From contig JALEUV010000023.1 of NCBI GenBank assembly GCA_022780515.1, forward strand, positions 1 through 45,995: 45,995 bases of DNA, written 5' to 3'. This stretch comes from Anaerococcus sp. (GTDB lineage Bacteria; Bacillota; Clostridia; Tissierellales; Peptoniphilaceae). Under the pieces are notes generated by a model. The model did not search any database, had not been told where the DNA came from, and was given only the letters and a program-made list of their open reading frames with translations. Shown here piece after piece: positions 1 to 10,165 of this stretch. Both the position numbers and the translations under genes were made by a program. The number at the start of each line of letters is the position of its first letter. The stretch's first letter is position 1.

Positions 1-639
1 TCATATTCTGTTGGGAAGGCCTCCACAAAGGAATGGGCCATAGTTCCACTTGCTCCAAAGCCGTATTTTTGGGAACTGTAGGTGTTGGATGTTACAGGGG
101 CTCCTCCTATAAAGGCTGCCCTTGCTCCCTTGACAGAAGCATCAGCTCCTTGGGCACGTCTTGCACCAAATTCCATAACTAGCCTATCGCCTGCACTTTT
201 TACAATCCTGTTGGTCTTGGTTGCAACAAGGGAGTTAAAGTTCATTGATAGGAGCAGGTAGGTTTCGATAATTGATGCTTCGATTATAGGGGCCTTGACT
301 GTAATGATTGGCTCGTTAGGAAACATAACTGATCCTTCTGGGAAGGAGTAAATATCTCCAGTAAACTTGAAGTTTCTCAAATATTCTAGGAAGCCTTCGC
401 TGAAGTTGGTATTTTTCCTAAAGTATTCAATGTCCTCATCGCTAAAGGATAAGTTTTGGATGTATTCTATGATATCGTTTAGTCCTGCAAAGATAGAATA
501 TCCTCCCCCATCAGGATTTTTTCTGTAGTAGGCATCAAAGACTGCAGTCTTATCGCCCATACCTAGGTTAAAGTAGGCATTTGCCATAGTGAATTCATAA
601 AAATCACTAAGCATGGATAAATTTCTATAAGTTTTCATA
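1..639 (-). CDS. pncB: nicotinate phosphoribosyltransferase, partial (C-terminus off the window edge)
   Basis: Reverse-strand reading from ATG at 639: MKTYRNLSMLSDFYEFTMANAYFNLGMGDKTAVFDAYYRKNPDGGGYSIFAGL...FGARRAQGADASVKGARAAFIGGAPVTSN...GTMAHSFVEAFPTEYE, typical NAPRTase motifs. Confidence 0.93.
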
Positions 640-751
640 ATCTCCTCTCAAAAATTCACGTATTAATCTCTATATACCCTATTTTATCACTTTTTATGAA
701 TTTTATAGAATTTATTGGTCAAAGTTAGTATCATTATAGTAAGGAGCTTAT

Positions 752-1402
752 ATGTATATTTTTGATATAGACGGAACATTGCTATATACTATAGATTCAA
801 TTCATTTTCATATGAATAAAACTATGAAGGAATTTGGCTTGGGTCAAGTACCCAAGGATAAGATAAGAGATTTTGTAGGAAATGGGCCAGTTGTCCTTGC
901 TAACAAGTCCCTAGACTATGTGGGGGCAGGAGAAGATGAAAACTTTAGGCAAAAATTTTTGGATGCCTACAACTTATCCTACGACCTGGACCCTTCCTAC
1001 CTAACTAGGCCCTATGATGGTATAAAGGAGAGCCTAGATGCCATAAAGGGTAGGGGAGAGGTCATGGTTTGCTTTTCAAACAAACCCCTATCAACAGCAA
1101 GGAAGGTCATAGGGGATGTTTTTGGTGAGGGTTACTTTGACTATGTCCTTGGCTACGATCCATCCTATGAAAGAAAGCCATCACCAGAGGGAATTTTCAT
1201 CTTGCAAGAGAGGTTTAAGGCGAGATTATCTGATATAATCTACTTTGGTGATAGTGAAGTTGACATAAGATGTGGCAAGAATGCCGGAGTCTTTACAATC
1301 GCAGTGAGCTGGGGCTTTAGGGATTGGGAGATCTTGGAGAGAGAAGACCCTGATTTGATAATAGATAGGACTTCGGATATAAAGGATATAAGGAGGGCGT
1401 AG
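752..1402 (+). CDS. HAD-superfamily hydrolase (phosphoglycolate phosphatase-like)
   Basis: N-terminal FDIDGTLL motif; C-terminal YFGDSEVDIRCGKNAG motif. Confidence 0.88.
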   Translation: MYIFDIDGTLLYTIDSIHFHMNKTMKEFGLGQVPKDKIRDFVGNGPVVLANKSLDYVGAGEDENFRQKFLDAYNLSYDLDPSYLTRPYDGIKESLDAIKGRGEVMVCFSNKPLSTARKVIGDVFGEGYFDYVLGYDPSYERKPSPEGIFILQERFKARLSDIIYFGDSEVDIRCGKNAGVFTIAVSWGFRDWEILEREDPDLIIDRTSDIKDIRRA

Positions 1403-1882
1403 ATGAGTAAGATAAAACTTGCGAGAATTGACTCTAGATTATCTCATGGGAAGCTTGTAGAGATATGGTCTAAGGAACTAGGGATAAATACTGTAATTAT
1501 TGCTAATGATCGCCTCCAAGGAGATGACTTTAGGCAAAAGCTCATGGACATTACCATCCCTGACAAGGTAGCCTGCTATTATTTGAAGCTATCTGATATA
1601 AAGGAATTTTTGGATAGCCACTATGAAGATGTATTTTTGATAGTGGAAAGTGCAAAGGACCTCGAGCAAATAAAGGATGCAGGGGTTATTATAGATGAGA
1701 TTAATATTGGAATAATCCATATGGCCATAGGCAAGAAGGCCCTCACAGAAGAGGTAGCAGTTGATAAGCAAGACCTTAGGATTTTTAAGGAATTTATCGA
1801 TGCTGGATCAGATCTTTATGTAAGAAAAAGCCCCTATTCCCAAAGGATGGAGCTTGATTATCTCTTAAATAGTCAAAAATAA
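1403..1882 (+). CDS. PTS mannose/fructose/sorbose-family IIB component
   Basis: RIDSRLSHGKLVEIWSKELGINTVIIANDRL matches the ManX-type IIB active-site His region. Confidence 0.85.
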   Translation: MSKIKLARIDSRLSHGKLVEIWSKELGINTVIIANDRLQGDDFRQKLMDITIPDKVACYYLKLSDIKEFLDSHYEDVFLIVESAKDLEQIKDAGVIIDEINIGIIHMAIGKKALTEEVAVDKQDLRIFKEFIDAGSDLYVRKSPYSQRMELDYLLNSQK

Positions 1883-1906
1883 AAAGTGGTGCATAGGCAT
1901 CACTTT
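1883..1906 (-). terminator. intrinsic terminator for the minus-strand membrane gene
   Basis: 10-bp stem aaagtggtgc/gcatcacttt, loop atag; T-rich on the minus-strand 3' side (ttatttttg). Confidence 0.6.
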
Positions 1907-2244
1907 AAATTGAATTTTTTTCTCATCCATAATTTTACAATGCCAAATAGCAAGAGAATAAAAAGTAAAACTAATATAGTTATAAGTATGGACAAGTAAG
2001 TTCTGTTTTCAAAAAAATATAAAAACAAGGGAAAGACTATTCCGAAAAATAATATTCCCAATAAAATTGCTAGATTACCTGCAAATTTGTTGCCGTATTC
2101 CCAAGTCTTTTTTGAATAGCAGACTTCCCAAAGGTGAAAGCCAACTTCCATTTGTGGATAGTCCGAATGGAAAGATCTTAGAAATATACCTGCAAAAATA
2201 CAAAAAGCCAGTAATGTAACATCAGCTATTATTAAAGGTCCCAT
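1900..2244 (-). CDS. small membrane protein, SdpI-like family
   Basis: Hydrophobic ORF with ...VGFHLWEVCYSKKTWEYGNKFAG, resembling the SdpI C-terminal signature. Confidence 0.6.
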   Translation of the reverse strand: MGPLIIADVTLLAFCIFAGIFLRSFHSDYPQMEVGFHLWEVCYSKKTWEYGNKFAGNLAILLGILFFGIVFPLFLYFFENRTYLSILITILVLLFILLLFGIVKLWMRKKFNLK

Positions 2245-2326
2245 ATCTCACCTCACTTATCCTTACTATACCACAAAAATCAGAATTATTTAAAAGCGAA
2301 TTTGCTTTATTATATATGAGGTTCTT

Positions 2327-3475
2327 ATGAAAATATTGATAACGAGTGATTTCTACTACCCTGTTGTAAACGGAGTAGTCCGCTCTATTTTAAATTTAAA
2401 AAAATACTTAGAAGGTCAGGGGCATGATGTAAGAGTCCTAACCTTATCCAACACCCTAAGATCCTACAAGTCCAAGGGGGTCTACTACATAGGGTCTTTG
2501 AGTGCGAGGAGGATCTATCCTCAAGCCAGGGTTACCAATATCCTATCAAAGACATACTTTAAGGAAATTGAGAGGTGGAAGCCAGATATAATCCACTCCC
2601 AGTGTGAATTTTCGACCTTCATCATGGCTAAGATCCTTGCCCATGACTTGGAAATTCCCCTAGTCCACACCTACCACACAGTATACGAGGACTACACCCA
2701 CTACCTCATTCCTATGAAGACTACTGGCAAGAAGGTGGTGGCACTCGCATCTAAGAGGTTTGCCAACCTATGTGATAAGATTATAGCACCAAGTGATAAG
2801 ACCTCTGACATCCTAAAGAGATACGGGATTGACCCAAGAAAAATCGCTGTAATTCCAACAGGGATTGATATGCCGGAGATCTACAAGCAAGATAGCAGGG
2901 ACTTTTTGGGGATGGACCAAGACCAAAAGATAATCCTCTACCTGGGGAGGATAGCCGAGGAGAAAAATATCGAAGAGATAATTGACTTCTACCAAAGGCT
3001 AGCAGATCCTACTATAAGGCTATACATAGTAGGTGGTGGCCCCCACCTAGGGATTTTACAAGACTATGGCAGGGACTTTGATAAAAAAATAAACTTCCTT
3101 GGCATGGTGGATCCTTCCCTAGTAAATAAATACTACCAGGCAGCAGATGTCTTTGCTTCGGCATCTACCTCTGAGACCCAAGGACTTACCTACTATGAGG
3201 CCCTAGCCAACGGCCTTCCAGTCCTATGCAAGAAGGATAAGGCCCTGGATGGGGTGGTATTTGATGGCTATAATGGCTTCCAATATACAAATTTTGAGGA
3301 CTTTGACCATAAGCTATCAAAAATCCTAGACAATGACAACTACAAGGCCTACCTTAAGAAAAACGCCAGGGCCTATGCCCTAGATAATTTTTCTATAGAC
3401 TCCTTTGGACAAAAGTGCGAGAAGCTTTATAGGGAAGCGATAAGAGGATATAATTATGAAAGTTTTGATATATAG
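2327..3475 (+). CDS. glycosyltransferase family 4 (GT-B; diacylglycerol glucosyltransferase-like)
   Basis: TSDFYYPVVNGVVRSI N-terminus, LYLGRIAEEKNIEEII, SETQGLTYYEALANGLPV motifs. Confidence 0.9.
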   Translation: MKILITSDFYYPVVNGVVRSILNLKKYLEGQGHDVRVLTLSNTLRSYKSKGVYYIGSLSARRIYPQARVTNILSKTYFKEIERWKPDIIHSQCEFSTFIMAKILAHDLEIPLVHTYHTVYEDYTHYLIPMKTTGKKVVALASKRFANLCDKIIAPSDKTSDILKRYGIDPRKIAVIPTGIDMPEIYKQDSRDFLGMDQDQKIILYLGRIAEEKNIEEIIDFYQRLADPTIRLYIVGGGPHLGILQDYGRDFDKKINFLGMVDPSLVNKYYQAADVFASASTSETQGLTYYEALANGLPVLCKKDKALDGVVFDGYNGFQYTNFEDFDHKLSKILDNDNYKAYLKKNARAYALDNFSIDSFGQKCEKLYREAIRGYNYESFDI

Positions 3476-4469
3476 TAGGGACTATGATGTAGTCAAGGAA
3501 AGTGGAGTCGGCAAGGCCATAGACCACCAAAAGAGAGCCTTAGACAAGGTGGGCTTTGAATATTCCACTGACGAAAATGATGACTTCGACCTAGTCCATA
3601 TAAATACAGTTTTCCCAAGGTCAGTAGTCTTTGCCAAGAAGGCAAAAGATGAGGGCAAAAAAGTCGTTTACCATGCTCATTCCACCATGGAGGACTTCAA
3701 GAACTCCTTTGTTTTTTCAAACAACCTAGCTCCCCTCTTCAAAAAATGGCTTATCCATTCCTACAAGAAGGGGGACCTAGTCCTTACCCCAAGTGACTAT
3801 TCCAAAAATATCTTGGAGACTTATGAGCTAGATAGGCCCATAGAAGTCGTATCCAATGGGATTGACCTAGATTTTTGGAAGAAAGAGCCAGGGGATAGGG
3901 AGGCCTTTTACGAAAAATATGGCCTCGATAAAAATCGCAAGTCGATAATTTCTGTCGGCCTACCTATAAAAAGAAAGGGAATAGATGACTTCCTAGCCCT
4001 TGCTAAGAGGCTTCCCCAATACGACTTCATCTGGTTTGGCAAGCTTGATAAGAACCTCATGAGTCCTAGCATAGCCAAGGCCATCAAGGGAAAATCTTCC
4101 AATGTCTACTTTCCAGGCTATGTTTCATCAGATGAGCTAAGGCTAAGCTATAGTGGCTCAGACCTCTATGTCTTTCTTACCCACGAAGAGACAGAGGGGA
4201 TAGTCCTCCTCGAGGCCCTAAGCACCAAGGCAGATATTCTAATCCGAAACATAGAGATTTTTGAAAAAGACTATGAGGATGGTGTAAATATCTACAAGGG
4301 CCATGACCTAGATAGCTTTGAAAGAAAAATCAAGGGGATTCTTGAGGGAGACCTCAAAAGCCTTGCAGAAGAGGGCTACAAGAAGGCAGAGGAGAAGTCA
4401 ATCGAAAACACAGGAAAGAAATTAGTAGAAATATATAGAAAGGTAGTTAATAATGAGATCGGTAGCTAA
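3456..4469 (+). CDS. glycosyltransferase (GT-B, family 4-like)
   Basis: VVYHAHSTMEDF, LTPSDYSKNIL, ISVGLPIKRKGIDDFL, ETEGIVLLEAL; overlaps the upstream gene by 20 bp. Confidence 0.88.
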   Translation: MKVLIYSRDYDVVKESGVGKAIDHQKRALDKVGFEYSTDENDDFDLVHINTVFPRSVVFAKKAKDEGKKVVYHAHSTMEDFKNSFVFSNNLAPLFKKWLIHSYKKGDLVLTPSDYSKNILETYELDRPIEVVSNGIDLDFWKKEPGDREAFYEKYGLDKNRKSIISVGLPIKRKGIDDFLALAKRLPQYDFIWFGKLDKNLMSPSIAKAIKGKSSNVYFPGYVSSDELRLSYSGSDLYVFLTHEETEGIVLLEALSTKADILIRNIEIFEKDYEDGVNIYKGHDLDSFERKIKGILEGDLKSLAEEGYKKAEEKSIENTGKKLVEIYRKVVNNEIGS

Positions 4470-5145
4470 ATTATTGGGCTTTGTATTTATGGCCCTTGCT
4501 ATACCTGTTTTGGTAATGAGCCTAGTAGGATTATTTACAAATAATCAAATAGTCTTAATCATGAGTCAATTCGTAATAATGATCCTCATGGTCCTAGCCT
4601 TTACCAAGATTTTTGATATAGGTAGGCGTTATGAAAAAAAGACATCAGACTTAATAAAGAAGGCTAAAAATATAGATGAGCTAAAAAAACTTAGAGAAGA
4701 GAGGCTATCTTATAGGTCCAAGGCTAGCATAACTAGTGAAATCTTGATGAAGGAATTCTCAGAAGAAGAGGCCGAAAACCTTAGGAGATATACCAACACA
4801 ACAGAAGATATGAGACACTACTACTCAGCCTACATATCTAACTCCATGGGAGATGAGAGAGAAGCTTACAAGATAAAAAGAGATAACTTTAATAAGAAAT
4901 ACAAAAATAAATTAAGGATTTATCCTGATTTTGAGGAAAACTTAAAGCAAGCCCTAAAGTGGGTGGGACTTTTCTTCCTCCTAGCCTTCATATTTTCCAT
5001 GGTCAAGACCTACTTCAACCCAGGCATTAACCTTGCCTTCTTGATTTATGTGGTAGGACTTGTCGTCCTTTTATCTTTTATGATAAATGGAATAGTGTGG
5101 ATAGTGAGGACAGTAAAATCCTATTGGGACAAAAAATTCCTATAA
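4453..5145 (+). CDS. hypothetical membrane protein
   Basis: Intact ORF overlapping the upstream GT; two N-terminal and two C-terminal hydrophobic segments. Confidence 0.7.
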   Translation: MRSVAKLLGFVFMALAIPVLVMSLVGLFTNNQIVLIMSQFVIMILMVLAFTKIFDIGRRYEKKTSDLIKKAKNIDELKKLREERLSYRSKASITSEILMKEFSEEEAENLRRYTNTTEDMRHYYSAYISNSMGDEREAYKIKRDNFNKKYKNKLRIYPDFEENLKQALKWVGLFFLLAFIFSMVKTYFNPGINLAFLIYVVGLVVLLSFMINGIVWIVRTVKSYWDKKFL

Positions 5146-5149
5146 AGAC

Positions 5150-5180
5150 ATCCTTCTTACGTCAGTAGGGAGGATTTTTA
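5150..5180 (+). terminator. intrinsic terminator
   Basis: 11-bp stem atccttcttac/gtagggaggat (with G-U pairs), loop gtca, then tttta. Confidence 0.85.
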
Positions 5181-5305
5181 TATACCTTACAAGAATTAAT
5201 AAATTAAGTTGAAATATTTAATAATAGTAAAAATAATATTAAAATAATCAACCGGCACTTTACAAAAAATGAAAGTGTAGTATAATTTTATCAAAAGGAG
5301 GAGCT

Positions 5306-5662
5306 ATGATTAACAAATGTCCAAATTGTGGTGGTGAGATGGTGATCACCTCTTATAGATGCAACAACTGCTATACAGAAGTTAGCGGTGAATTCGAAAT
5401 CGACAAATTTCAAAGACTAGACGAAAAAGACAAAGAATTTATAGAACTATTTTTACAAAAAAGAGGATCAATTAAGGATGTTGGAGAAGAACTAGGTATT
5501 TCCTATCCTACAGTTAGAAATAGAATAGATAGGATTGTCAAAAAATTAGGTGGCCAAGTCGACAAGAAGGCTGGCAGAATTGATATCCTAAATATGCTTG
5601 ACAATGGTGAAATAACTCCTGAAAAGGCTAGATCATTATTGGAGGATTTAAAAGATGAATGA
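5306..5662 (+). CDS. DUF2089 family protein (zinc ribbon plus HTH)
   Basis: CPNCGG...CNNC ribbon; FIELFLQKRGSIKDVGEELGISYPTVRNRIDRIV helix-turn-helix. Confidence 0.88.
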   Translation: MINKCPNCGGEMVITSYRCNNCYTEVSGEFEIDKFQRLDEKDKEFIELFLQKRGSIKDVGEELGISYPTVRNRIDRIVKKLGGQVDKKAGRIDILNMLDNGEITPEKARSLLEDLKDE

Positions 5663-6710
5663 AGAAAAACAATTAATATTACAAATGCTTAAAGAAGGCA
5701 AGATTACAGTAGAAGAGGCAAGTGGCTTGCTAGAAGCTATTAGCGATAACAACAAAAATAAGTGGGATAAGTTCTCAGATAGACTAACAGGGGCAGTAGA
5801 TTCTATCATCAAAAAAACTACTGACACTATCCAAAACTTCGATATAGACTCTGCAATAGACCTTACAATCAATACAGGAAAAAACGAAATTAACACTGAA
5901 AAAGAATTAAGAATAGACGATGAAATCAACGAAATTTCCATAGACATCATAAATGGATCTATTGAAATAGACAGGGCAGATGACTCTGCTATAACCATCA
6001 AGGAAGAAATATTCTCCAAGACTAACCTTGGTGAAGACTACTTGGATATAGAAGTTAACGATGATAAGCTAAGTATAAGCGTCAAAGAAGAACACAAGGT
6101 AAGTGATGTGAGAAGCAACATCAAACTTAGCCTAGGCAAGAACCTTTACGATAGCCTAAGGGTTAACCAAGTAAATGGCAAGACCGAGATAAGCGATGTT
6201 GACTTTACAAACCTCGACATAGATACAGTAAATGGCAAGATTGTCTTAATAAACACTGCATCAAATACCACTATCAAAAACACCAACGGTAAGATTGATC
6301 TAAAAAACATAAATGGTGCCTTGAGTATAGAAAATGTCAACGGATCTATCTACCTAACAAACATAGCAGGAGAGCTAGCAGAAGTATCCAACGTCAACGG
6401 TAACATTAGGATAGACGGTCTAAGTGCCAACAAACTTCAAGCAAGCTCTAACGCTGGTAACATCAGAATTTTCAAAATTAGAAATACCAAGGCAATCGAC
6501 CTAGAATCAGGCTTTGGCAATATGGTAGTAGACACAACAGACTACCAAGGCGACATAAGGGCTGATATAGAGAGCAAGGCCATAAATGTTACAGAAAAAT
6601 TCGTAAACAAGATCCAAGATGGCAAGGGCTACGAAATAAGCACCAACACAGAAAAAACCGACCTACAAATCAAAGCAAAATCAGGCTTTGGCAAGGTATC
6701 ATTGAGATAA
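5655..6710 (+). CDS. DUF4097-type beta-helix protein with N-terminal SHOCT-like helix
   Basis: N-terminal LQMLKEGKITVEEASGLLEAI; repeated VNGK/NTNGK/NVNGS beta-helix units; overlaps the DUF2089 gene. Confidence 0.82.
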   Translation: MNEEKQLILQMLKEGKITVEEASGLLEAISDNNKNKWDKFSDRLTGAVDSIIKKTTDTIQNFDIDSAIDLTINTGKNEINTEKELRIDDEINEISIDIINGSIEIDRADDSAITIKEEIFSKTNLGEDYLDIEVNDDKLSISVKEEHKVSDVRSNIKLSLGKNLYDSLRVNQVNGKTEISDVDFTNLDIDTVNGKIVLINTASNTTIKNTNGKIDLKNINGALSIENVNGSIYLTNIAGELAEVSNVNGNIRIDGLSANKLQASSNAGNIRIFKIRNTKAIDLESGFGNMVVDTTDYQGDIRADIESKAINVTEKFVNKIQDGKGYEISTNTEKTDLQIKAKSGFGKVSLR

Positions 6711-6722
6711 GAAAAGCAAAGA

Positions 6723-6745
6723 CGGGGCGAGGGCCTCGTTTTTTT
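6723..6745 (+). terminator. intrinsic terminator
   Basis: cggggc-gagg-gcctcg stem-loop followed by ttttttt. Confidence 0.8.
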
Positions 6746-6842
6746 GTGCCTAAAAATATTTTCTAAAACTTCCTAAAAATTGATTAAATCTTGATTAGTG
6801 TGGTTTATACTATAAGTACAAAAGATAAAGGGGGTGATTTAT

Positions 6843-7246
6843 ATGAAGATTTTAATCATAGAAGATGATCTAAACTTAGTAGCGACTCTAAGAGATGTCC
6901 TTGAGAGTAATGGCTACTAGGTAGATTATTTTATGAGCCTAGAAGAGATAGAGGACTATATCATACTTAATACCTATGACCTAGTTATCCTAGACCTTAT
7001 GCTGGGTAGGTATAATGGCTTGGATTTTTTACGAAGTGTAAGGGATGATATAAAAACTCCCTAGGAGCAAACACGGACCTCTTTGTAACAAGCAATGTAG
7101 GCAGAACATCGGGCAAGGGCTATGGCATAGGCCTCTACTATGTAAAGACCTATATGGATAAAATATTAGGTGAGTTGAAATTACTAAATGGCAATAATGG
7201 AACCAAGGCCACAATGGCAATAGAAATGGAGGATGACTATGACTAA
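6843..7246 (+). pseudogene. remnant of a two-component system: response-regulator receiver fragment fused to a histidine-kinase C-terminal fragment
   Basis: MKILIIEDDLNLVATLRDVLESNGY*VDYFMSLEEIEDYIILNTYDLVILDLMLGRYNGLDFLRSVRDDIKTP* then, in another frame, GANTDLFVTSNVGRTSGKGYGIGLYYVKTYMDK...EMEDDYD*. Confidence 0.82.
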
Positions 7247-7469
7247 GCTATTTGTAGGACTATTTATAATTTTTCTTATCCATGGAGGAAGGAATATATA
7301 TTTAAATAAGGTGAATTTCTATAATTGGTATGAGGCGGCAGCCTTGCCTATCATAGATGAATTTATAATTAGGGGAATACCTAGCTACCTCAGACTAATG
7401 ATATTAATTTACTTTATCTACATCACCTACCGATTTTTAAAAGAAATAGACTCGCTAAAAAGTATTTAG
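7233..7469 (+). CDS. small hypothetical membrane protein
   Basis: 78-aa hydrophobic ORF overlapping the end of the kinase remnant. Confidence 0.55.
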   Translation: MTMTKLFVGLFIIFLIHGGRNIYLNKVNFYNWYEAAALPIIDEFIIRGIPSYLRLMILIYFIYITYRFLKEIDSLKSI

Positions 7470-7495
7470 AAATTATTATAACAAAGGAGAATATT

Positions 7496-7789
7496 ATGAA
7501 AAAACAATCAATAACAGACTTACTACTTCGCCTATTAATTGGTCTCATCTTCCCTATAGCCTACTATTTTGCTATGGCCATGTTCTTTAAGGTCAACCCC
7601 TTCGAAGGCTATTACTGGATACCGACTATTTATATAATAGTGTGCTACCTCTTATTTCCTATATCAGAAAGGAAATTTTCTGAGGCTACCCATGATAAAA
7701 ACCCTTACAAGTGGCTTAACCACAAAATTAATACGATTATACCCTACTTATTCGCTCCCTTTATATTAATAAAATATAGGGATAGGTAA
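7496..7789 (+). CDS. small hypothetical membrane protein
   Basis: 97-aa ORF with RBS (aaaggag) and two hydrophobic segments. Confidence 0.6.
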   Translation: MKKQSITDLLLRLLIGLIFPIAYYFAMAMFFKVNPFEGYYWIPTIYIIVCYLLFPISERKFSEATHDKNPYKWLNHKINTIIPYLFAPFILIKYRDR

Positions 7790-7813
7790 GTTATATAAAC
7801 TTGAGAGTTTTAT

Positions 7814-7841
7814 AAGTCGGGGTTATTCCTGGCTTATTTTT
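7814..7841 (+). terminator. intrinsic terminator
   Basis: aagtcggg-gttatt-cctggctt stem-loop followed by atttttat. Confidence 0.7.
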
Positions 7842-7886
7842 ATAAAATTGTAGGTAAGTTTTTCTTTTTTATGCTATAATAACTAT

Positions 7887-9008
7887 ATGGGATTTGCTTT
7901 ATTTGCTGGCATAGAGTTGTTGCTTTTTGCTATTAATTCTATGGTGGATTTTAAGGATAAGAAACAATTTAATATAGCTGCAGGGCTGATGTTTTTTATC
8001 ATGTTTATCTTTGCTGCCCTAAGGGGAAGTGGAGATGCGGATTATTATAATTACCTGTGGTTTGCGAGGGATATTGGGACAGACCTTGGGAAGGTCTTTG
8101 ATGGGTCTTATCCTGTAGAGTTTGCCTTTAGGCTAGCTTCCTTTGTGGTAAATGTCCTAGGCCTATCTAGGCAGTTTGTCATAATCTTGATGAATCTGGC
8201 ATCAATCTTGCCGATCGCTTATATTTCTATAAAGGAGAGTTATAATCCGTTTTTGTCAGCGATTGTGTTTTTGCCTATTTTTATTCAATTTGATATGCAA
8301 ACTTCAAGGACAGCATCAGCCATAGGTCTTGCCTTTATGGCAGCCTATCTTTTTATTAAGGGAAGGAAGTTTGGAGGATTCATATTTTTTGTCTTATCTT
8401 TCTTCTTTCACAAGTCTGCCCTTATAGTTTTGCCATTTTTGGTCTTGTTAAATTTCAGGATTTCTAATGGCTTTAAGGTCTTTACTAGCATCATAGCCCT
8501 TGGCCTTTCGCTTTTTTCTATGAGCTTTTTTAGGATTATCCAAAGGCTTGTAAGTGCTATGGGACTTGGTATCATAAGTAGGAAGATAGAAAATTATGCC
8601 TTTTCGGGATATTTTGCCCAAGAGATGCATATTATTGATCCTAGGATTATCTTTATGGCTATGCTTTTTGTCTTTTCTATTATGTATTTTGGTAAGGACT
8701 CCTTCGCCAAGAACTCGATAGAAGAAGTTGCATCCAAGGCTATATGGTATGGCCTAGTAGTATTTTTGGTGTTTAGGGCATCTACGGCAGTTGCCTTTAG
8801 GTTTGGGAACTTCTTTACCGTTTATCAGTTGATTTTCCTACCAGTCCTTATAAGGGAGAGTAGGAGGATAGACAAGTCGGGACTATTTTTTATAATCCTT
8901 TCGATTATATTCTTTGTAATCCCCTACGCTATATTTCTGATGAACAAGGCTCCAGCCTATGACTTTTTCTTTACTAACCCTAATGCCATCCATTCATTAA
9001 CAGTATAA
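7887..9008 (+). CDS. EpsG family polysaccharide polymerase-like membrane protein
   Basis: FIMFIFAALRGSGDADYYNYLWFAR and multiple TM segments, EpsG-like. Confidence 0.82.
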   Translation: MGFALFAGIELLLFAINSMVDFKDKKQFNIAAGLMFFIMFIFAALRGSGDADYYNYLWFARDIGTDLGKVFDGSYPVEFAFRLASFVVNVLGLSRQFVIILMNLASILPIAYISIKESYNPFLSAIVFLPIFIQFDMQTSRTASAIGLAFMAAYLFIKGRKFGGFIFFVLSFFFHKSALIVLPFLVLLNFRISNGFKVFTSIIALGLSLFSMSFFRIIQRLVSAMGLGIISRKIENYAFSGYFAQEMHIIDPRIIFMAMLFVFSIMYFGKDSFAKNSIEEVASKAIWYGLVVFLVFRASTAVAFRFGNFFTVYQLIFLPVLIRESRRIDKSGLFFIILSIIFFVIPYAIFLMNKAPAYDFFFTNPNAIHSLTV

Positions 9009-9018
9009 AGAGGAATTT

Positions 9019-10158
9019 ATGAGAAAAATTACAAGTGATCAATTATTAAAAACAGCTAAAAATAACTTGCTTCTGATATTACTTCCAGGGCTTGTGCTTT
9101 TTGGACTAATATTTTATCTAACAGCTGCCAAGGGCTCTAAGTCTTATGAAGCAGAGGCTATGCTTATGGTTAAGGGGCTTGATGATGAAGAGGGACTTTC
9201 ATACAACAATATTCTCCTTAATGAAAAACTTTCTAATATCTACGGACAATTCCTAGAATCAGCTGATCTCTATGATAAGGTCAGCGATAAGCTAGGAGCT
9301 GATTTTGAAGGGGAAGATATTAAAGGAAGACTAGCTTATGAAGTAGATCCGGCTTCAGGCCTTATTACCTTTACCTACAAGGATAAGAATGAAGCCCGAG
9401 CAGCTGATACTTTGACCCTTATTACTGAAGAGTATAGGTCAGAGATTAAAGATTTTTTGAATATGGATAATATAGACTATCTTCAAAAGGTCAAGGTAAG
9501 CGAAAGTTCTAATGTAAAAGGTATTATTTTTTCTGTCCTAGGATTTTTTATGGGAGCCTTCTTTGGCATCTTCCTAATAATACTAAAGGCTATTTTATCT
9601 GACAAGATAGGAGGGCCAGAAGATATTGAGAACCTAGGCCTAAGGCTTTTGGCCTCTAACAAGGATGACTTCCTTAGGGTTAAGGTTGCCATAAATAACC
9701 TAACCGACAATTCTGTCATAGGAATAGCAGGACTAGGCAGGGATGAGACCTTTGACTTTACAGAGGGACTTGCCTTGGAAATGGCGAATTCTCTGGGAGT
9801 CTTGCTAGTAGATGGCAAGAGAAAAGTTGACATAGATGATAAGTACCTAAGCACTAAGGATGAGATTAAGGTCCTAAGAAAGGGCAGTTTTGACCTTATA
9901 AAGCCAGATAGCCCAGAAGAAGAAATCCTCGATTCCTATGAATTTGAAGATAAACTCATAGACGTGAAGAATTCTTACAACTATGTCTTTATAGATGAGG
10001 GTGGCCTTGATTCTAATATAGCGACTGTTGGACTTAAGTATGAGGACTACAAGATTTTGCTAGTGGATAAGAAGATCAAAAAAGAAGAACTAGTCGGCAA
10101 GGTCAGAGATATAGAAAACCTTGGAGTTAAGGTATTAGGGGTGGTCTACTATAAATAA
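9019..10158 (+). CDS. Wzz/CapA-like chain-length determinant domain protein
   Basis: N-terminal TM, YEAEAMLMVKG and periplasmic segment, second TM VKGIIFSVLGFFMGAFFGIFL, C-terminal degenerate BY-kinase-like region. Confidence 0.75.
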   Translation: MRKITSDQLLKTAKNNLLLILLPGLVLFGLIFYLTAAKGSKSYEAEAMLMVKGLDDEEGLSYNNILLNEKLSNIYGQFLESADLYDKVSDKLGADFEGEDIKGRLAYEVDPASGLITFTYKDKNEARAADTLTLITEEYRSEIKDFLNMDNIDYLQKVKVSESSNVKGIIFSVLGFFMGAFFGIFLIILKAILSDKIGGPEDIENLGLRLLASNKDDFLRVKVAINNLTDNSVIGIAGLGRDETFDFTEGLALEMANSLGVLLVDGKRKVDIDDKYLSTKDEIKVLRKGSFDLIKPDSPEEEILDSYEFEDKLIDVKNSYNYVFIDEGGLDSNIATVGLKYEDYKILLVDKKIKKEELVGKVRDIENLGVKVLGVVYYK

Positions 10159-10165
10159 GAAAATT

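Noticed and set aside
5648-6019. 123-aa minus-strand ORF opposite the DUF4097 gene
   Set aside because: Ser/Ile-rich shadow of an AT-biased coding gene; no recognisable domain.
6918-6920. In-frame TAG in the receiver gene as possible recoding (e.g. pyrrolysine)
   Set aside because: A second stop and a fusion to kinase sequence follow, so decay is a simpler explanation.
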